Positions 9,201 through 18,437 of a stretch of DNA of 64,000 nt are shown here, one piece after another (position 1 is the first letter of the stretch; each line of letters begins with the position of its first letter). The translations under genes were made by a program, and so were the position numbers. Origin of the DNA: Alphaproteobacteria bacterium. Its GTDB lineage: Bacteria; Pseudomonadota; Alphaproteobacteria; Micavibrionales; Micavibrionaceae. The notes beneath the pieces were generated by a model. It was not told where the DNA came from. It saw only the letters and a program-made list of their open reading frames with translations, and did no database searches. The stretch is taken from assembly GCA_030426925.1 (NCBI GenBank), contig JAUHXT010000003.1, positions 1-64,000 of the forward strand. Reading direction: 5' to 3'.

Positions 9201-10663
9201 ATGAGTAACAATGATAAAATATTTGCAATAGTCGGGGGCGGCTCAACCGGCCCGCTTCAGCTAATCAATATCGCGCTGGAAGCACAGCGTGAAGGGATCG
9301 ATCTGCATGGATATGAATTCCATCTGATCGACCCGAACGGCTTTGGCAATGGCGGTATTGCCTACGGCCAGTCTCTGCGCGGGCAAATTCTTAACAGTGT
9401 TTGCAATGAAATGGATCCGCATAACCCTGGCGGTTTTATCAGATCACTGGAATCCCGCGGCATTAGCGTTCATCCGGCTTTGTTCAATGAACGCTCCGGC
9501 TTCGTCCCGTTCATTAAAGAAGACATGGTAGACCGCGCGATTGCCATACTCGAAGACCTCGGCGCAACAATTATTGAACATGAAAAGGCGGCCTTCGTGC
9601 GCCGCGAACATGACGGCTCTTTTTCTCTGGTCGATTCCGATCCGGCGGACACAGCCAACGATCCCAAACCAATTGATTAAGCGCAGACGATTTTGTGCTG
9701 ACCGTGGGGTACGGCCCGAACACGAATTTCGAAAACCTGCACGGTCTTCCCGGTTATGTTCACGATATTTATGATAGGCATCGCCGTTCACTGGAACAGC
9801 GTGAGCGGCGCCTGCAAGACGGTGTACGCATCGCCATCGCCGGCTCCGGTCCGGGACTAAAGGACGTAACCAATGCATTAACCGTCGCACCGGGTGAACT
9901 GCATGTTTTCTCCGGCTCCGGTAAACCGCTTCAAGCGCGCGACGTATCGATTGAAGAGCACGAAGTCTCTGTTTCTCCTCAGGCCCTACTCGCTCTGAAC
10001 GGTGAATCAACATTGCGCGACGCACTAAATGCGCTGAATGCGGAATTCAATGAATGCGCGCAAGGTCGTTCCGAACGACGCATCGCATTGGATGTTAATA
10101 AAAACCTGCGCGATATTCTCCTGCGCCTGTCCGAAAAAGTTGCAAAAGAATTCCGCTGTTCCGAAGAATTCGCAAAGGTAAAACATCTGGCGACCCCGGT
10201 TCCGCAAGAAAGCCTCGATAAACTCGAAGAACTGGGCGCGCAATATCACAAGGCCCGGCTGAACGGCAACATTAAACCGCGGGAAGACGGAACATTCGCC
10301 ATCACCGCGAACGGACAGGTTTTCATTGCCGATGTAATTATCAACGCCACAGGCCAGGGACAGCACAACGCGCCGATTATCGAGTCATTGAAACGGCAGG
10401 GACTGGCCGCTGTGGACGAAAGGACCGGCGTTCTGGCGACCGATTCATCAAATTACGGGTCCGCGTCGTCCGGCATCCGCATTATCGGGCCGGCCACCCA
10501 TGTCGGAACGCACGGCATCGAAAGCTTTTATCCCTACACCCTGTCTGTCGCGAAAGATTTTGTCCGTAAGGTCCAGACAGCGCAGGACAACGTGCCGGAG
10601 CAACACGCCATCATATTCCGCCGTCCGCCGCGTTTGCAGGAACCCGCCGCAGCCTACGGCTAA
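9201..10663 (+). pseudogene. FAD/NAD(P)-binding protein split by a -1 frameshift
   Basis: Two frames together make one FAD/NAD(P)-binding protein of about 487 residues. Frame one starts at 9201 (preceded by AAGGCAGGG) with the Rossmann motif IVGGGSTGP, and ends at TAA 9678-9680. Frame two, which would otherwise need a GTG start at 9695, reads DDFVLTVGYGPN, the segment expected after the first domain, then a second dinucleotide motif IAIAGSGPG and a C-terminal NATGQGQ. Reading back one base at 9677 joins them as ...ID-LS-ADDFVLT. One T lost from a TTT run would explain it, and no X-XXY-YYZ slippery heptamer is present. It may be a true pseudogene or a sequencing error. The family resembles the NAD_binding_9 type. 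Its role in a methionine operon is unknown. Confidence 0.75.
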
Positions 10664-10740
10664 AAAACTGGATAAAACCTTGAAGGTGAAGAGATATATG
10701 TATACAACCCCCGAAACAAAGAAAAAAAGGTAATAGTAAT

Positions 10741-11589
10741 ATGACTGCACACGTACAACTTCAGGAATTCTATGAATCCGCTGCCTCTATCCTTGTTCCT
10801 TATGATCCGGATGTTTTTGAACCGGACGGATGGACCGCAACACTGGCAAAAGCATTGGTTAAACTGCAAAGTCAGGGCCATTTCGAAGGAAAGCACGTGG
10901 CGGAAGTCGGCGTTGGCACCGGGATCAATCCGGCTGGAATTTTAAGCTCGCCGCGCGCACCGAGCCGCTTTACAGGCGGCGATGTTGTACAGGATGCGGT
11001 AGACGATACGGCAGCACTCATCAAGAAAAACAACTTGAACGGTATTCGCGATATCTGGATCGGATCAAGCGACCTGATGGCGAATTTCCCGAAAGAAAGA
11101 CTGGGCGATATCAGCACCGTGTTTGCCTGTATCCCGCAATTGCCGGAAACAGCAAAAAGCCGCGAGGAATTAACCGATGTCCGCTCCCATACCTATAAAC
11201 CAACAGGGCAGGTATGGGATAAATTTTATCTTGGCCTGAATTCTGATTTATTGAGACAGGCGCGAGTTCTGGTTCCATCGGCAGACGTTATTTTGAACCT
11301 TTCCGGTCGTCCCGGCCTTGATACTCTGAAGAAATTTTTTGATGACCACGGCTATGAAGCCCAGGTAGTGCAAAAACTGATAGTGCAAAACCATAAAGGC
11401 AGCAGTGTCGCGGCATTTGAAGAAGTTGAGCAACGGGACGGCCATGTTTTTGATTTCTTTGCTGATGCAGCGGGCACACAGCGTATAACAGTCGTGGAAG
11501 CAGAGCAGCGCAGGATTGCCCAAAATCCGGACAGACCTGTTTTCCATCCTGTTTTCGCTATACGGGGAACACCAAAACTGGCAGCATAA
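10741..11589 (+). CDS. Methionine S-methyltransferase-like (MmtN/MMT N-domain) SAM methyltransferase
   Basis: A 282-residue class I methyltransferase. Motif I is EVGVGTG (56-62), the acidic residue after strand 2 is in GGDVVQ (79-84), and the catalytic-loop position carries ACIPQ (129-133) instead of NPPY. ACIPQ, then LNLSGRPG (185-192), then a short segment leading to VQKLIVQ, and later HVFDFF, recall the order of motifs in the N-terminal domain of plant methionine S-methyltransferase and its bacterial counterpart MmtN, which make S-methylmethionine from methionine and SAM. Its place between a fRMsr gene and metA, behind a SAM-II riboswitch, fits methionine as substrate. The assignment rests on remembered motifs, not an alignment; a different SAM-dependent methyltransferase remains possible. 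AAAAAAGG precedes the start. Confidence 0.62.
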   Translation: MTAHVQLQEFYESAASILVPYDPDVFEPDGWTATLAKALVKLQSQGHFEGKHVAEVGVGTGINPAGILSSPRAPSRFTGGDVVQDAVDDTAALIKKNNLNGIRDIWIGSSDLMANFPKERLGDISTVFACIPQLPETAKSREELTDVRSHTYKPTGQVWDKFYLGLNSDLLRQARVLVPSADVILNLSGRPGLDTLKKFFDDHGYEAQVVQKLIVQNHKGSSVAAFEEVEQRDGHVFDFFADAAGTQRITVVEAEQRRIAQNPDRPVFHPVFAIRGTPKLAA

Positions 11590-11592
11590 TCT

Positions 11593-12513
11593 ATGCCCAT
11601 AAAAATTCCTGATAACCTGCCGGCACTGGAAACGCTTCACAAGGAACGCGTGCAGGTTATCACGGAAGACCGTGCGATACGCCAGGATATCCGTCCGCTA
11701 AAAATCGCAATCCTGAACCTGATGCCGGACAAAATCCGAACGGAAACACAGCTGCTCCGCGTGCTTGGCTCCACCCCTTTGCAAATTTCCGTGACGCTGT
11801 TACGCACCGCCAGTTACGAATCCAAAAACACGGCAAAGGATCATCTGATCAGCTTTTATGAGACCCTCGATGATGTCCGTGATCAGCGCTTTGACGCCAT
11901 CATTATTACCGGCGCGCCGGTGGAAGACCTGGAATTCGAAGACGTCGCTTACTGGCCGGAACTCGCTGAAATTTTTGATTGGGCAAAAACAAACACATTT
12001 GGCCGACTTCACATTTGCTGGGGCGCGCAGGCCGGATTATTCTATAATCACGGCATTGAAAAACACCAGACAGATAAAAAACTGTTCGGCGTTTACAACA
12101 CAAAATTACATGACCCGTACCATCCATTAACGCAAGGCTTCGACGATATTTTCAATGTTCCGGTATCGCGCCACACATATATTAAAGCGCAGGATATCCA
12201 AAACATACCGGAACTGAAAATCCTGGCGGAAAGCACGGACGGGGAACTATGCCTCGTTCACAACGACCACACGCACGATACTTACATGTTCAACCATCTG
12301 GAATATGACAGCGACACCCTCAAACGTGAATATGACCGGGATTCCAGCGTACGCGACGATGTCGACGTGCCTATCAATTACTTCCCGGATAACGACCCGT
12401 CACAAAACCCGCTCATGACTTGGCGCGCGCATCGCTACATCCTGTTTTCCAACTGGATTAACATGATTTATCAGGGAACTCCTTTTGATTTATCGGAATT
12501 GCCTGTAACATAG
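11593..12513 (+). CDS. metA: Homoserine O-acyltransferase MetA, probably acetyl-specific
   Basis: A 306-residue MetA, the first committed step of methionine synthesis (acylation of homoserine). The catalytic Cys142 is in HICWGAQAG; the His and Glu of the triad are in FNHLEYD. Residue 111 is Glu (TGAPVED), where E. coli MetA has Gly. In the family, Glu at this site goes with acetyl-CoA and Gly with succinyl-CoA, so O-acetylhomoserine is the predicted product. The gene begins three bases after the methyltransferase stop and ends five bases before holA, so it is translated as part of the SAM-II operon. Confidence 0.95.
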   Translation: MPIKIPDNLPALETLHKERVQVITEDRAIRQDIRPLKIAILNLMPDKIRTETQLLRVLGSTPLQISVTLLRTASYESKNTAKDHLISFYETLDDVRDQRFDAIIITGAPVEDLEFEDVAYWPELAEIFDWAKTNTFGRLHICWGAQAGLFYNHGIEKHQTDKKLFGVYNTKLHDPYHPLTQGFDDIFNVPVSRHTYIKAQDIQNIPELKILAESTDGELCLVHNDHTHDTYMFNHLEYDSDTLKREYDRDSSVRDDVDVPINYFPDNDPSQNPLMTWRAHRYILFSNWINMIYQGTPFDLSELPVT

Positions 12514-12518
12514 GCCGC

Positions 12519-13553
12519 ATGAAACTCACCTGGAAACAGATTGAACCTTTTGTAAAGGCGCCGGAATCTTATGCCCGCGTCATACTGGTATACGGCCCCG
12601 ACAGCGGCCTGATGCGTGAACGCGCAAAGACGATGGGACAGACAATCGTTTCCGATATCAATGATCCGTTTAACGCCGTTGCCTTTACAGGCGATCAGCT
12701 GCTCGACGATCCCGCCCGCCTGGCGGATGAAGCTGGCGCCATGTCCATGATGGGCGGCGCGCGCTTAATTCGTATTCAGGACGGCGGCGATAAAATCGCC
12801 CCTCTGGTAAAGGATTATCTTGAGAATCCCAGCGCGGAAAATCTCGTCATTATTGAATCTGGTGAACTGGGACCGAAATCGCCCTTGCGCCAGCTATGCG
12901 AAAAATCGAAGGCGGCGGCGGCCGTTCCCTGCTATGTGGAAGACGAAAGAAATTTAAGTCAGTTGATCCGCGAAACGTTAAAAACCGCGGGGTTCGGAAT
13001 ACAGGCGGATGCCGTTGTCTGGCTCTCCGGCGCAATTGCCGGCGACCGTTTGCGTGTGCGCGGGGAACTGGAAAAACTGGTAACGTTCATGGGGACGCCG
13101 CCCGCCAATATTACTTTGGAAGACGTCCGCAACTGCTGCGGCGAAGCGGGTGCACAAAGCCTGGATGATCTGGTGTACGCAGTCGGCAGCGGCAAAACCG
13201 AAGCGGCCTTAAAGGCCTTTCATAAATTACAGGAAGAGGGAATCGCGGATATTGCCATCCTGCGCAGCCTGCAAACACACTTCCGCAAACTGCATCTGGT
13301 AAAATCAATGATAGAGCAGGGCAGTCACATGGATGACGCCATAAAAATTCTCCAGCCCCCCCTATTTTTTAAACTGGAACAGCCTTTTAAGGCGCAAATC
13401 AGTCGCTGGCCGTTGCCGGCGCTGGCAAACATGCTGTCCCGTCTGTCCGATCTGGAAGCGCAAAGCAAACAAACGGCAATGCCGGTAAACACACTGATTG
13501 CGCAGGCATTACTGGCCATTTCCAAATCCGGCCCGGCCGCGAAGGCCGCGTAA
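12519..13553 (+). CDS. holA: DNA polymerase III delta subunit
   Basis: A 344-residue clamp-loader delta subunit. The N-terminal segment VILVYGPDSGLMRERA is the family opening (a P-loop-like strand without a functional Walker A). The middle has VVWLSGAIAGDRLRVRGELEKL, and the C-terminal collar domain contains DIAILRSLQTHFRKLH. Length is normal. It lies five bases after metA and probably receives transcripts from the methionine operon, unless an internal promoter exists. In most relatives it directly follows lptE. Downstream, a weak CTGA/TCAG hairpin with a T-run near 13560 could be a terminator. Confidence 0.93.
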   Translation: MKLTWKQIEPFVKAPESYARVILVYGPDSGLMRERAKTMGQTIVSDINDPFNAVAFTGDQLLDDPARLADEAGAMSMMGGARLIRIQDGGDKIAPLVKDYLENPSAENLVIIESGELGPKSPLRQLCEKSKAAAAVPCYVEDERNLSQLIRETLKTAGFGIQADAVVWLSGAIAGDRLRVRGELEKLVTFMGTPPANITLEDVRNCCGEAGAQSLDDLVYAVGSGKTEAALKAFHKLQEEGIADIAILRSLQTHFRKLHLVKSMIEQGSHMDDAIKILQPPLFFKLEQPFKAQISRWPLPALANMLSRLSDLEAQSKQTAMPVNTLIAQALLAISKSGPAAKAA

Positions 13554-13634
13554 GCCCTGAACTTCAGAATTTTTTAACCTGACGCCGGTACAATCAATGT
13601 GGGGAGATTTCCGGGGCGGGAAAGGGTAAGAACA

Positions 13635-13997
13635 ATGAGAATTCTTGTTGTCGATGATGAACCGTTTTGCTTAACGCTCACGTATAAATTTTTAAGAGAA
13701 AATAATCATTCAGTCGTCACGGCCAGTCAGGTCGATGAAGCGCTGCAAATCCTTGAAACAATTGAATTTGATCTCGTAATTACGGATATCCTGATGCCCA
13801 ATACCAACGGCACGGAGCTTATCCGCCACATTAAGGCTTCAAACAAGCCTATACCCGTTCTGGCAATGACCGGCGGCTTTGAAAATGCGCAGGCAGACTA
13901 CCTGATCGAAGCGGAAATGTTCGCAGACGCCGCTGTCAGCAAGCCTTTGCACAAGGATCAGTTCCTGGAAATTGTAGAAGCGCTGGGGAACGCGTAA
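13635..13997 (+). CDS. Single-domain response regulator (CheY-like)
   Basis: A 120-residue receiver domain without an output domain. Asp7, Asp8 and Glu9 form the acidic pocket. Asp51 in ITDILMP is the phosphorylation site. The Thr of AMTGG and the Lys of SKPLH complete the active site. I used the ATG at 13635, preceded by AAAGGG; the frame extends to 13599, but those 12 residues are unlike a receiver. No kinase lies nearby, so its partner is unknown. It converges on parB with nine bases between stops. Confidence 0.9.
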   Translation: MRILVVDDEPFCLTLTYKFLRENNHSVVTASQVDEALQILETIEFDLVITDILMPNTNGTELIRHIKASNKPIPVLAMTGGFENAQADYLIEAEMFADAAVSKPLHKDQFLEIVEALGNA

Positions 13998-14006
13998 AAA
14001 ACCCGT

Positions 14007-14951
14007 CTATTCAATATGGCTTTTTGGTGTCTGTGACAGCCGTTGCAGCAAGTCGTCCAACTGGTCTAAGTCTTTAAAATCAATAGACAATTGCCCTGCC
14101 TTGTCCGATTTCATGCTCAAAAGGACATGCATGCCCAGTAAATTGGACATCTCCCGTTCAAGCGCCAGCGTATCGGCATCTTTTTCTGCTCCGCCTTTTT
14201 TCTTGCTGCCGCCCGATGAACCGCCGCGGGATTGAATATCGCGCCCTTCGCTATCGGCCGCCAGCTGTTCTGTCTGACGTACGCTTAGGCCTTTGGACAT
14301 GACTTCCTGCGCCAAAAGTGTCGGATTCGGTGCTTTTAACAACGCCCTGGCGTGTCCGGCGGTAATATCGCCCTGCATCACCATCACTTGCACACTGTTG
14401 GGAAGCTGTAACAGGCGCACCATATTGACCACATGGCTCCGGCTTTTGCCGATAACTTCACCAACGTCCTCCGCTTTGTGCCCGAAATCATCAATAAGCC
14501 TTTGATATCCCTTGGCTTCCTCAATCGGATTCAAATCATGCCGCTGCAGGTTTTCGATCAATGCGATCTGCAAGGCCTGCGCATCGTCCATTTCGCGGAT
14601 AACCACCGGCACTTCATGCAGCTGCGCCCGTTGCGATGCCCGCCACCGGCGTTCCCCGGCTACAATTTCGTACGTGTCTGGACTGACCTTGCTCGGCCTC
14701 ACAAGTATAGGCTGCAGTACACCATGCTCTTTAATAGAGTTGGTCAGGTCTTCCAGCGCCTGCTCGTCAAAGATTTGCCGTGGCTGGTCGGGGTGCGGTT
14801 CGATCTGCTCAATACCCAGCATCTTACGCTGTAAACCCGGTGTGTGGCCTTCGGGGTCAACCTGCGGGTATTCGCCTTCTTCGTCTTCAAAAAGCGCATT
14901 CAGCCCGCGGCCGAGGCCTCTGTTCTTTGGATTCAGGATGTCCTCTTCCAT
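14007..14951 (-). CDS. parB: Chromosome partitioning protein ParB
   Basis: A 314-residue ParB/Spo0J that binds parS and loads as a CTP-dependent clamp. It opens with RGLGRGLNALFE, the ParA-stimulating segment. The CTP-binding boxes follow, including GERRWRA (99-105) and ENLQRHDLNPIEEA. The helix-turn-helix is VGEVIGKSRSHVVNMV. A low-complexity Gly/Ser/Lys linker (around SRGGSSGGSKKKGG) leads to the C-terminal dimer domain ending LLQRLSQ. It lies 11 bases after parA in the same operon. Seven near-perfect target sites are visible in the window. Confidence 0.97.
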   Translation of the reverse strand: MEEDILNPKNRGLGRGLNALFEDEEGEYPQVDPEGHTPGLQRKMLGIEQIEPHPDQPRQIFDEQALEDLTNSIKEHGVLQPILVRPSKVSPDTYEIVAGERRWRASQRAQLHEVPVVIREMDDAQALQIALIENLQRHDLNPIEEAKGYQRLIDDFGHKAEDVGEVIGKSRSHVVNMVRLLQLPNSVQVMVMQGDITAGHARALLKAPNPTLLAQEVMSKGLSVRQTEQLAADSEGRDIQSRGGSSGGSKKKGGAEKDADTLALEREMSNLLGMHVLLSMKSDKAGQLSIDFKDLDQLDDLLQRLSQTPKSHIE

Positions 14952-14962
14952 ACAAAACCCCT

Positions 14963-15847
14963 CTAAGCCGCGCTGGTCAAGGGTTCAGACGTTTTGAGAA
15001 TCTTCCGTTCTCTTTTGATAACTTCACTCGCCAGATGGATATAGGCGCGCGCGCCCGGACAGCGCATATCATAAACAATGGCCGGCAAGCCATAGGACGG
15101 CGCTTCGGACAGCCGGATATTACGCGGGATAATCGTCTTATACACCTTGTCGCCGAAATACTCGCGCACATCCTGCGCCACCATGCCCGACAGATTGTTA
15201 CGCTTGTCGTACATGGTCAGAAGCACGCCATGGATATCCAACCTTGGGTTGAAAGTCTTTTTCACCCGTTCGATTGTTTTCACAAGATGGCTCAGCCCTT
15301 CCAATGCATAAAATTCGCACTGCAGCGGCACAACAATAGAATCCGACGCCACAAGCGCATTCAGCGTCAAAAGGCTCAATGACGGCGGGCAGTCAATAAT
15401 CACATAATCGTAGGGCAGGGGAACGCGCAAAGCCTCCTGCAGGCGAAACTCCCGCCGGCTGGTAGTCACAAGCTCAATTTCCGCCCCTGACAGGTGAATA
15501 GAGGACGGCAAAACCGCCAATCCCGGCACTTTCGTGCGGATCGCGCCTTCGGCCACATGCGCCTCGTTAAAAATCACATCATATGTGCTGGTCTGAATAT
15601 CGGAACGCTTGACCCCCAAACCTGTCGTCGCGTTACCTTGTGGGTCCAGATCCACCAGCAAAACCTGCTTCCCGATGGCGCTCAACGCCGTCGCCAGGTT
15701 AACGGCCGTTGTTGTCTTGCCGACCCCGCCTTTCTGGTTCGCAACCGACAAAATACGTGGAATGCGCGTTACTGTAATTGGCTTGCCGCCTTCGCGGTCC
15801 GGTGACAGTTTTTTAGACAGAGAAGGGCCGAAAGGGGTGCGGGTCAT
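14963..15847 (-). CDS. parA: Chromosome partitioning ATPase ParA
   Basis: A 294-residue deviant Walker ATPase. The Walker A is KGGVGKTT (39-46) with the signature Lys; LLVDLDPQGNATTGL and IIDCPPSL follow. It is about 25 residues longer at the N-terminus than usual. The start at 15847 is kept because AAAGGA lies just upstream and no ATG or GTG occurs nearer the domain. It is transcribed with parB. rsmG, mnmG and mnmE lie upstream on the same strand, the order usual in this class. Its gradient on the nucleoid moves ParB-parS complexes. Confidence 0.96.
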   Translation of the reverse strand: MTRTPFGPSLSKKLSPDREGGKPITVTRIPRILSVANQKGGVGKTTTAVNLATALSAIGKQVLLVDLDPQGNATTGLGVKRSDIQTSTYDVIFNEAHVAEGAIRTKVPGLAVLPSSIHLSGAEIELVTTSRREFRLQEALRVPLPYDYVIIDCPPSLSLLTLNALVASDSIVVPLQCEFYALEGLSHLVKTIERVKKTFNPRLDIHGVLLTMYDKRNNLSGMVAQDVREYFGDKVYKTIIPRNIRLSEAPSYGLPAIVYDMRCPGARAYIHLASEVIKRERKILKTSEPLTSAA

Positions 15848-15940
15848 AACGCAAATCCTTTGTTTTTGGGGGTTTGGAATATCCCAACAATAGGGAATCT
15901 ACTGGCAAAGAGTCAAGTATTACGCGTACACCTGAAAAAA

Positions 15941-16528
15941 TTATACACAGCGCCTTATTTCTTTTAAAACAATGACTTGTGCGTCTTTGTCCGTCCTGCT
16001 TGTGAATTTCTGTAGCTCAAAATCGTACTTTTTGCGTGCCAGATCAATTTCGTCGTCCGCCTGTGCCCCTTTCAGGAAAATCGCGATTACGTTCGATTGT
16101 CCCCCCCACCACGGCTCCGTCAGGCCCAGAAGATCGGGAAGGGCAGCAAGCGCCCGGGCGGTTATAACGTCCGGGTAAATGTCTGTTTCACGTGAAATAT
16201 TCTCGATTCTCCCCATGTGGATAATAACGGGGGTATCTGTTTCACGTGAAACAGTTTTCAGGAACGCGCATTTCTTCTGGTCCGATTCGACCAGATGTAC
16301 CGTTAACTCCGGTTTGGCAGCCGCAAGCACCAAACCGGGAAATCCGGCTCCTGTCCCGATATCCACCAACGTAGCGGCAGAATCAGGCAAATAATCCAAA
16401 ATTTGCAAGGAATCTTCAAAATGCCGCTCCCAGGCATTTTGGATCGTGCCGGGGCTGATCAGGTTGATTTTCTCCTGCCATTTGAGCAGAAGCTTATGAT
16501 ATTGCGCTAATTTGGGATTACGCTGCAT
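15941..16528 (-). CDS. rsmG: 16S rRNA (guanine-N7) methyltransferase RsmG
   Basis: A 195-residue SAM methyltransferase that modifies G527 of 16S rRNA. Motif I is [15 protein letters not shown]. The opening [17 protein letters not shown] and the segment [15 protein letters not shown] are family typical. Two parS copies lie inside it and are read as SRET peptides. Its start overlaps the mnmG stop by 11 bases, so translation is coupled. Confidence 0.96.
   Translation of the reverse strand: MQRNPKLAQYHKLLLKWQEKINLISPGTIQNAWERHFEDSLQILDYLPDSAATLVDIGTGAGFPGLVLAAAKPELTVHLVESDQKKCAFLKTVSRETDTPVIIHMGRIENISRETDIYPDVITARALAALPDLLGLTEPWWGGQSNVIAIFLKGAQADDEIDLARKKYDFELQKFTSRTDKDAQVIVLKEIRRCV
16184..16199. 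promoter_or_regulatory. parS site 1 (15/16)
   Basis: TGTTTCACGTGAAATA, one mismatch to the alphaproteobacterial parS palindrome TGTTTCACGTGAAACA. It lies within rsmG and encodes ISRET there. It is a ParB-loading site. Confidence 0.85.
16238..16253. promoter_or_regulatory. parS site 2 (16/16)
   Basis: A perfect TGTTTCACGTGAAACA within rsmG, only 38 bases from site 1. It encodes VSRET. Confidence 0.93.
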
Positions 16529-18401
16529 TGCTGTCAGCCACGCGGCGTTTGACGTGGCGGAGCAGAGCGGTCACAGCCGCGGGGGTCACACCGGGAATAC
16601 GGGCCGCCGCACCCAGCGTTGTAGGACGCACATGCTCCAGCTTTTGACGCACTTCGTTCGATAAACTGCCCACATCGGCATAATTCAGATCATCCGGCAA
16701 TAACAAAGCCTCATCCTTGCGAAAGGCGAGGATATCTGCCTCCTGCCGCTCCATATACCCGGCATATCCTGCATCAACCTCGATTTGCGCCCGGATATCC
16801 GGCTCAATACCCGCTAGTTCCGGCCACGCGGAAATCAGCTCATTCCAGCCAATATCGGGGTAACGCAGCAGGTCAAAGGGCGAACGGCGGCGCCCATCCA
16901 TATTGACCGCAATACCCTTGGCCTGAAGCTCGTTCGGCGTGGCGTCTAGCGCCCGAATCGTCGTATTTCCGCCCTCCAGCTTGGCTTTCTTGGCTTTCCA
17001 TACTGTTTCACGTGAAACCGACACGCAGCCCAATGATAGACCCTGATCCGTCAGCCGCTGGTCGGCATTATCTGCCCGCAGCCGCAGGCGGTATTCCGCG
17101 CGGGACGTAAACATCCGGTACGGCTCCGGCGCACCGCGGGAAATCAGGTCGTCGATCAAAACCCCGATATAAGCATCTGCCCGGTCCAGACAGAAGGTTT
17201 TCGTTGATTCACGTGAAACAGCGCCCGCCTGAAGCGCGGCATTCAAACCGGCCATCAAGCCCTGTGCCCCGGCCTCTTCATAGCCCGTTGTGCCGTTGAT
17301 CTGCCCGGCCAGGAACAATCCCGGCACTTTCTTGGTTTCCAGCGTAGCCTTCAAATCCCGCGGGTCGACATAGTCATACTCAATCGCATAGGCCCATTCC
17401 AAGACCTCCGCATTCTCAAGCCCCGGAATGGTTTTCAACATTTCGGTCTGAACCTCGATTGGCAGAGCATTGGAAATACCGTTCGGGTAGACCGTGGGAT
17501 CGTCCAGCCCCTCCGGCTCCAGGAAAATCTGGTGGCGGACCTTGTCAGCAAAGCGCACAACCTTGTCTTCAATAGAGGGGCAATAGCGCGGCCCGGTCCC
17601 GTCAATCTGTCCGGAATACATCGGCGCGCGGTGCAAATTATCACGGATAATCTGGTGCGTTTGTTCATTGGTGTAAGTGACATAGCAGGGGATCTGCGGC
17701 ACTGTAATTGTGTCCGTCATATAAGAAAAAGGCTGGGGCGGTGTATCCCCTTGCTGCTCCTCCAGAATAGACCAGTCAATGGTCCGGCCATCCAGACGGG
17801 CAGGCGTTCCGGTTTTCAACCGCCCAAGCGGAAACCCAAGTCTGTCAAGGGTTTCAGCAAGCCCTATAGCCGGCTTTTCGCCGACACGTCCCGCCGGTCT
17901 CGTCTCTTCACCCCGGTGGATCAGTCCCCGCAAAAACGTCCCTGTGGTCAGCACCACCGCCCGGCAGAACAGCTCTTTTCCGTCCCCCGTAACAACGCCC
18001 CTGATCTCTCCGCGCTCATCAAGAATCAGGTCTTCGGCCCCGCCTTCCAGTAAAGTAAGATTAGGATAATCATGGAGCTCAGCCTGCATGGCCTCACGGT
18101 ATAATTTCCGGTCTGCCTGCGCCCGCGGCCCACGAACCGCCGGTCCCTTGGATGCATTCAGCACCCGGAACTGGATTCCGGCCTGGTCGATAATCCGGCC
18201 CATCAGCCCGTCCAGCGCATCAATCTCCCGTACCAGGTGCCCTTTGCCCAAGCCGCCAATGGCCGGGTTGCACGACATGACGCCGATCGTATCCAGCCTG
18301 TGGGTGAGCAACGCCGTGCGTGCACCCATGCGCGCCGCAGCCGCAGCGGCCTCACAGCCGGCATGCCCACCGCCAACAACAATGACATCAAATGAATTCA
18401 T
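16518..18401 (-). CDS. mnmG: tRNA uridine 5-carboxymethylaminomethyl modification enzyme MnmG
   Basis: A 627-residue FAD protein that, with MnmE, installs the carboxymethylaminomethyl group at U34 of certain tRNAs. The N-terminal dinucleotide motif is [12 protein letters not shown]. The signatures [13 protein letters not shown] and [14 protein letters not shown] and a complete C-terminal helical domain are present. Two parS-like sites lie in it (17004 and 17205), read as VSRET and VSRES. mnmE is 36 bases upstream and rsmG overlaps its end. Length is normal. Confidence 0.98.
   Translation of the reverse strand: MNSFDVIVVGGGHAGCEAAAAAARMGARTALLTHRLDTIGVMSCNPAIGGLGKGHLVREIDALDGLMGRIIDQAGIQFRVLNASKGPAVRGPRAQADRKLYREAMQAELHDYPNLTLLEGGAEDLILDERGEIRGVVTGDGKELFCRAVVLTTGTFLRGLIHRGEETRPAGRVGEKPAIGLAETLDRLGFPLGRLKTGTPARLDGRTIDWSILEEQQGDTPPQPFSYMTDTITVPQIPCYVTYTNEQTHQIIRDNLHRAPMYSGQIDGTGPRYCPSIEDKVVRFADKVRHQIFLEPEGLDDPTVYPNGISNALPIEVQTEMLKTIPGLENAEVLEWAYAIEYDYVDPRDLKATLETKKVPGLFLAGQINGTTGYEEAGAQGLMAGLNAALQAGAVSRESTKTFCLDRADAYIGVLIDDLISRGAPEPYRMFTSRAEYRLRLRADNADQRLTDQGLSLGCVSVSRETVWKAKKAKLEGGNTTIRALDATPNELQAKGIAVNMDGRRRSPFDLLRYPDIGWNELISAWPELAGIEPDIRAQIEVDAGYAGYMERQEADILAFRKDEALLLPDDLNYADVGSLSNEVRQKLEHVRPTTLGAAARIPGVTPAAVTALLRHVKRRVADSNAA
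17004..17019. promoter_or_regulatory. parS site 3 (15/16)
   Basis: TGTTTCACGTGAAACC within mnmG, one mismatch at the last base. Confidence 0.85.
17205..17220. promoter_or_regulatory. parS site 4 (15/16)
   Basis: TGATTCACGTGAAACA within mnmG, one mismatch at the third base. Confidence 0.8.
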
Positions 18402-18437
18402 GCGTGCTTTATATACTGAAACCGCCGGAAAAATCCA

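Noticed and set aside
9674-9700. Programmed -1 frameshift in the FAD/NAD(P)-binding gene
   Set aside because: There is no slippery heptamer or downstream pseudoknot at the junction; a one-base loss in a T run is simpler.
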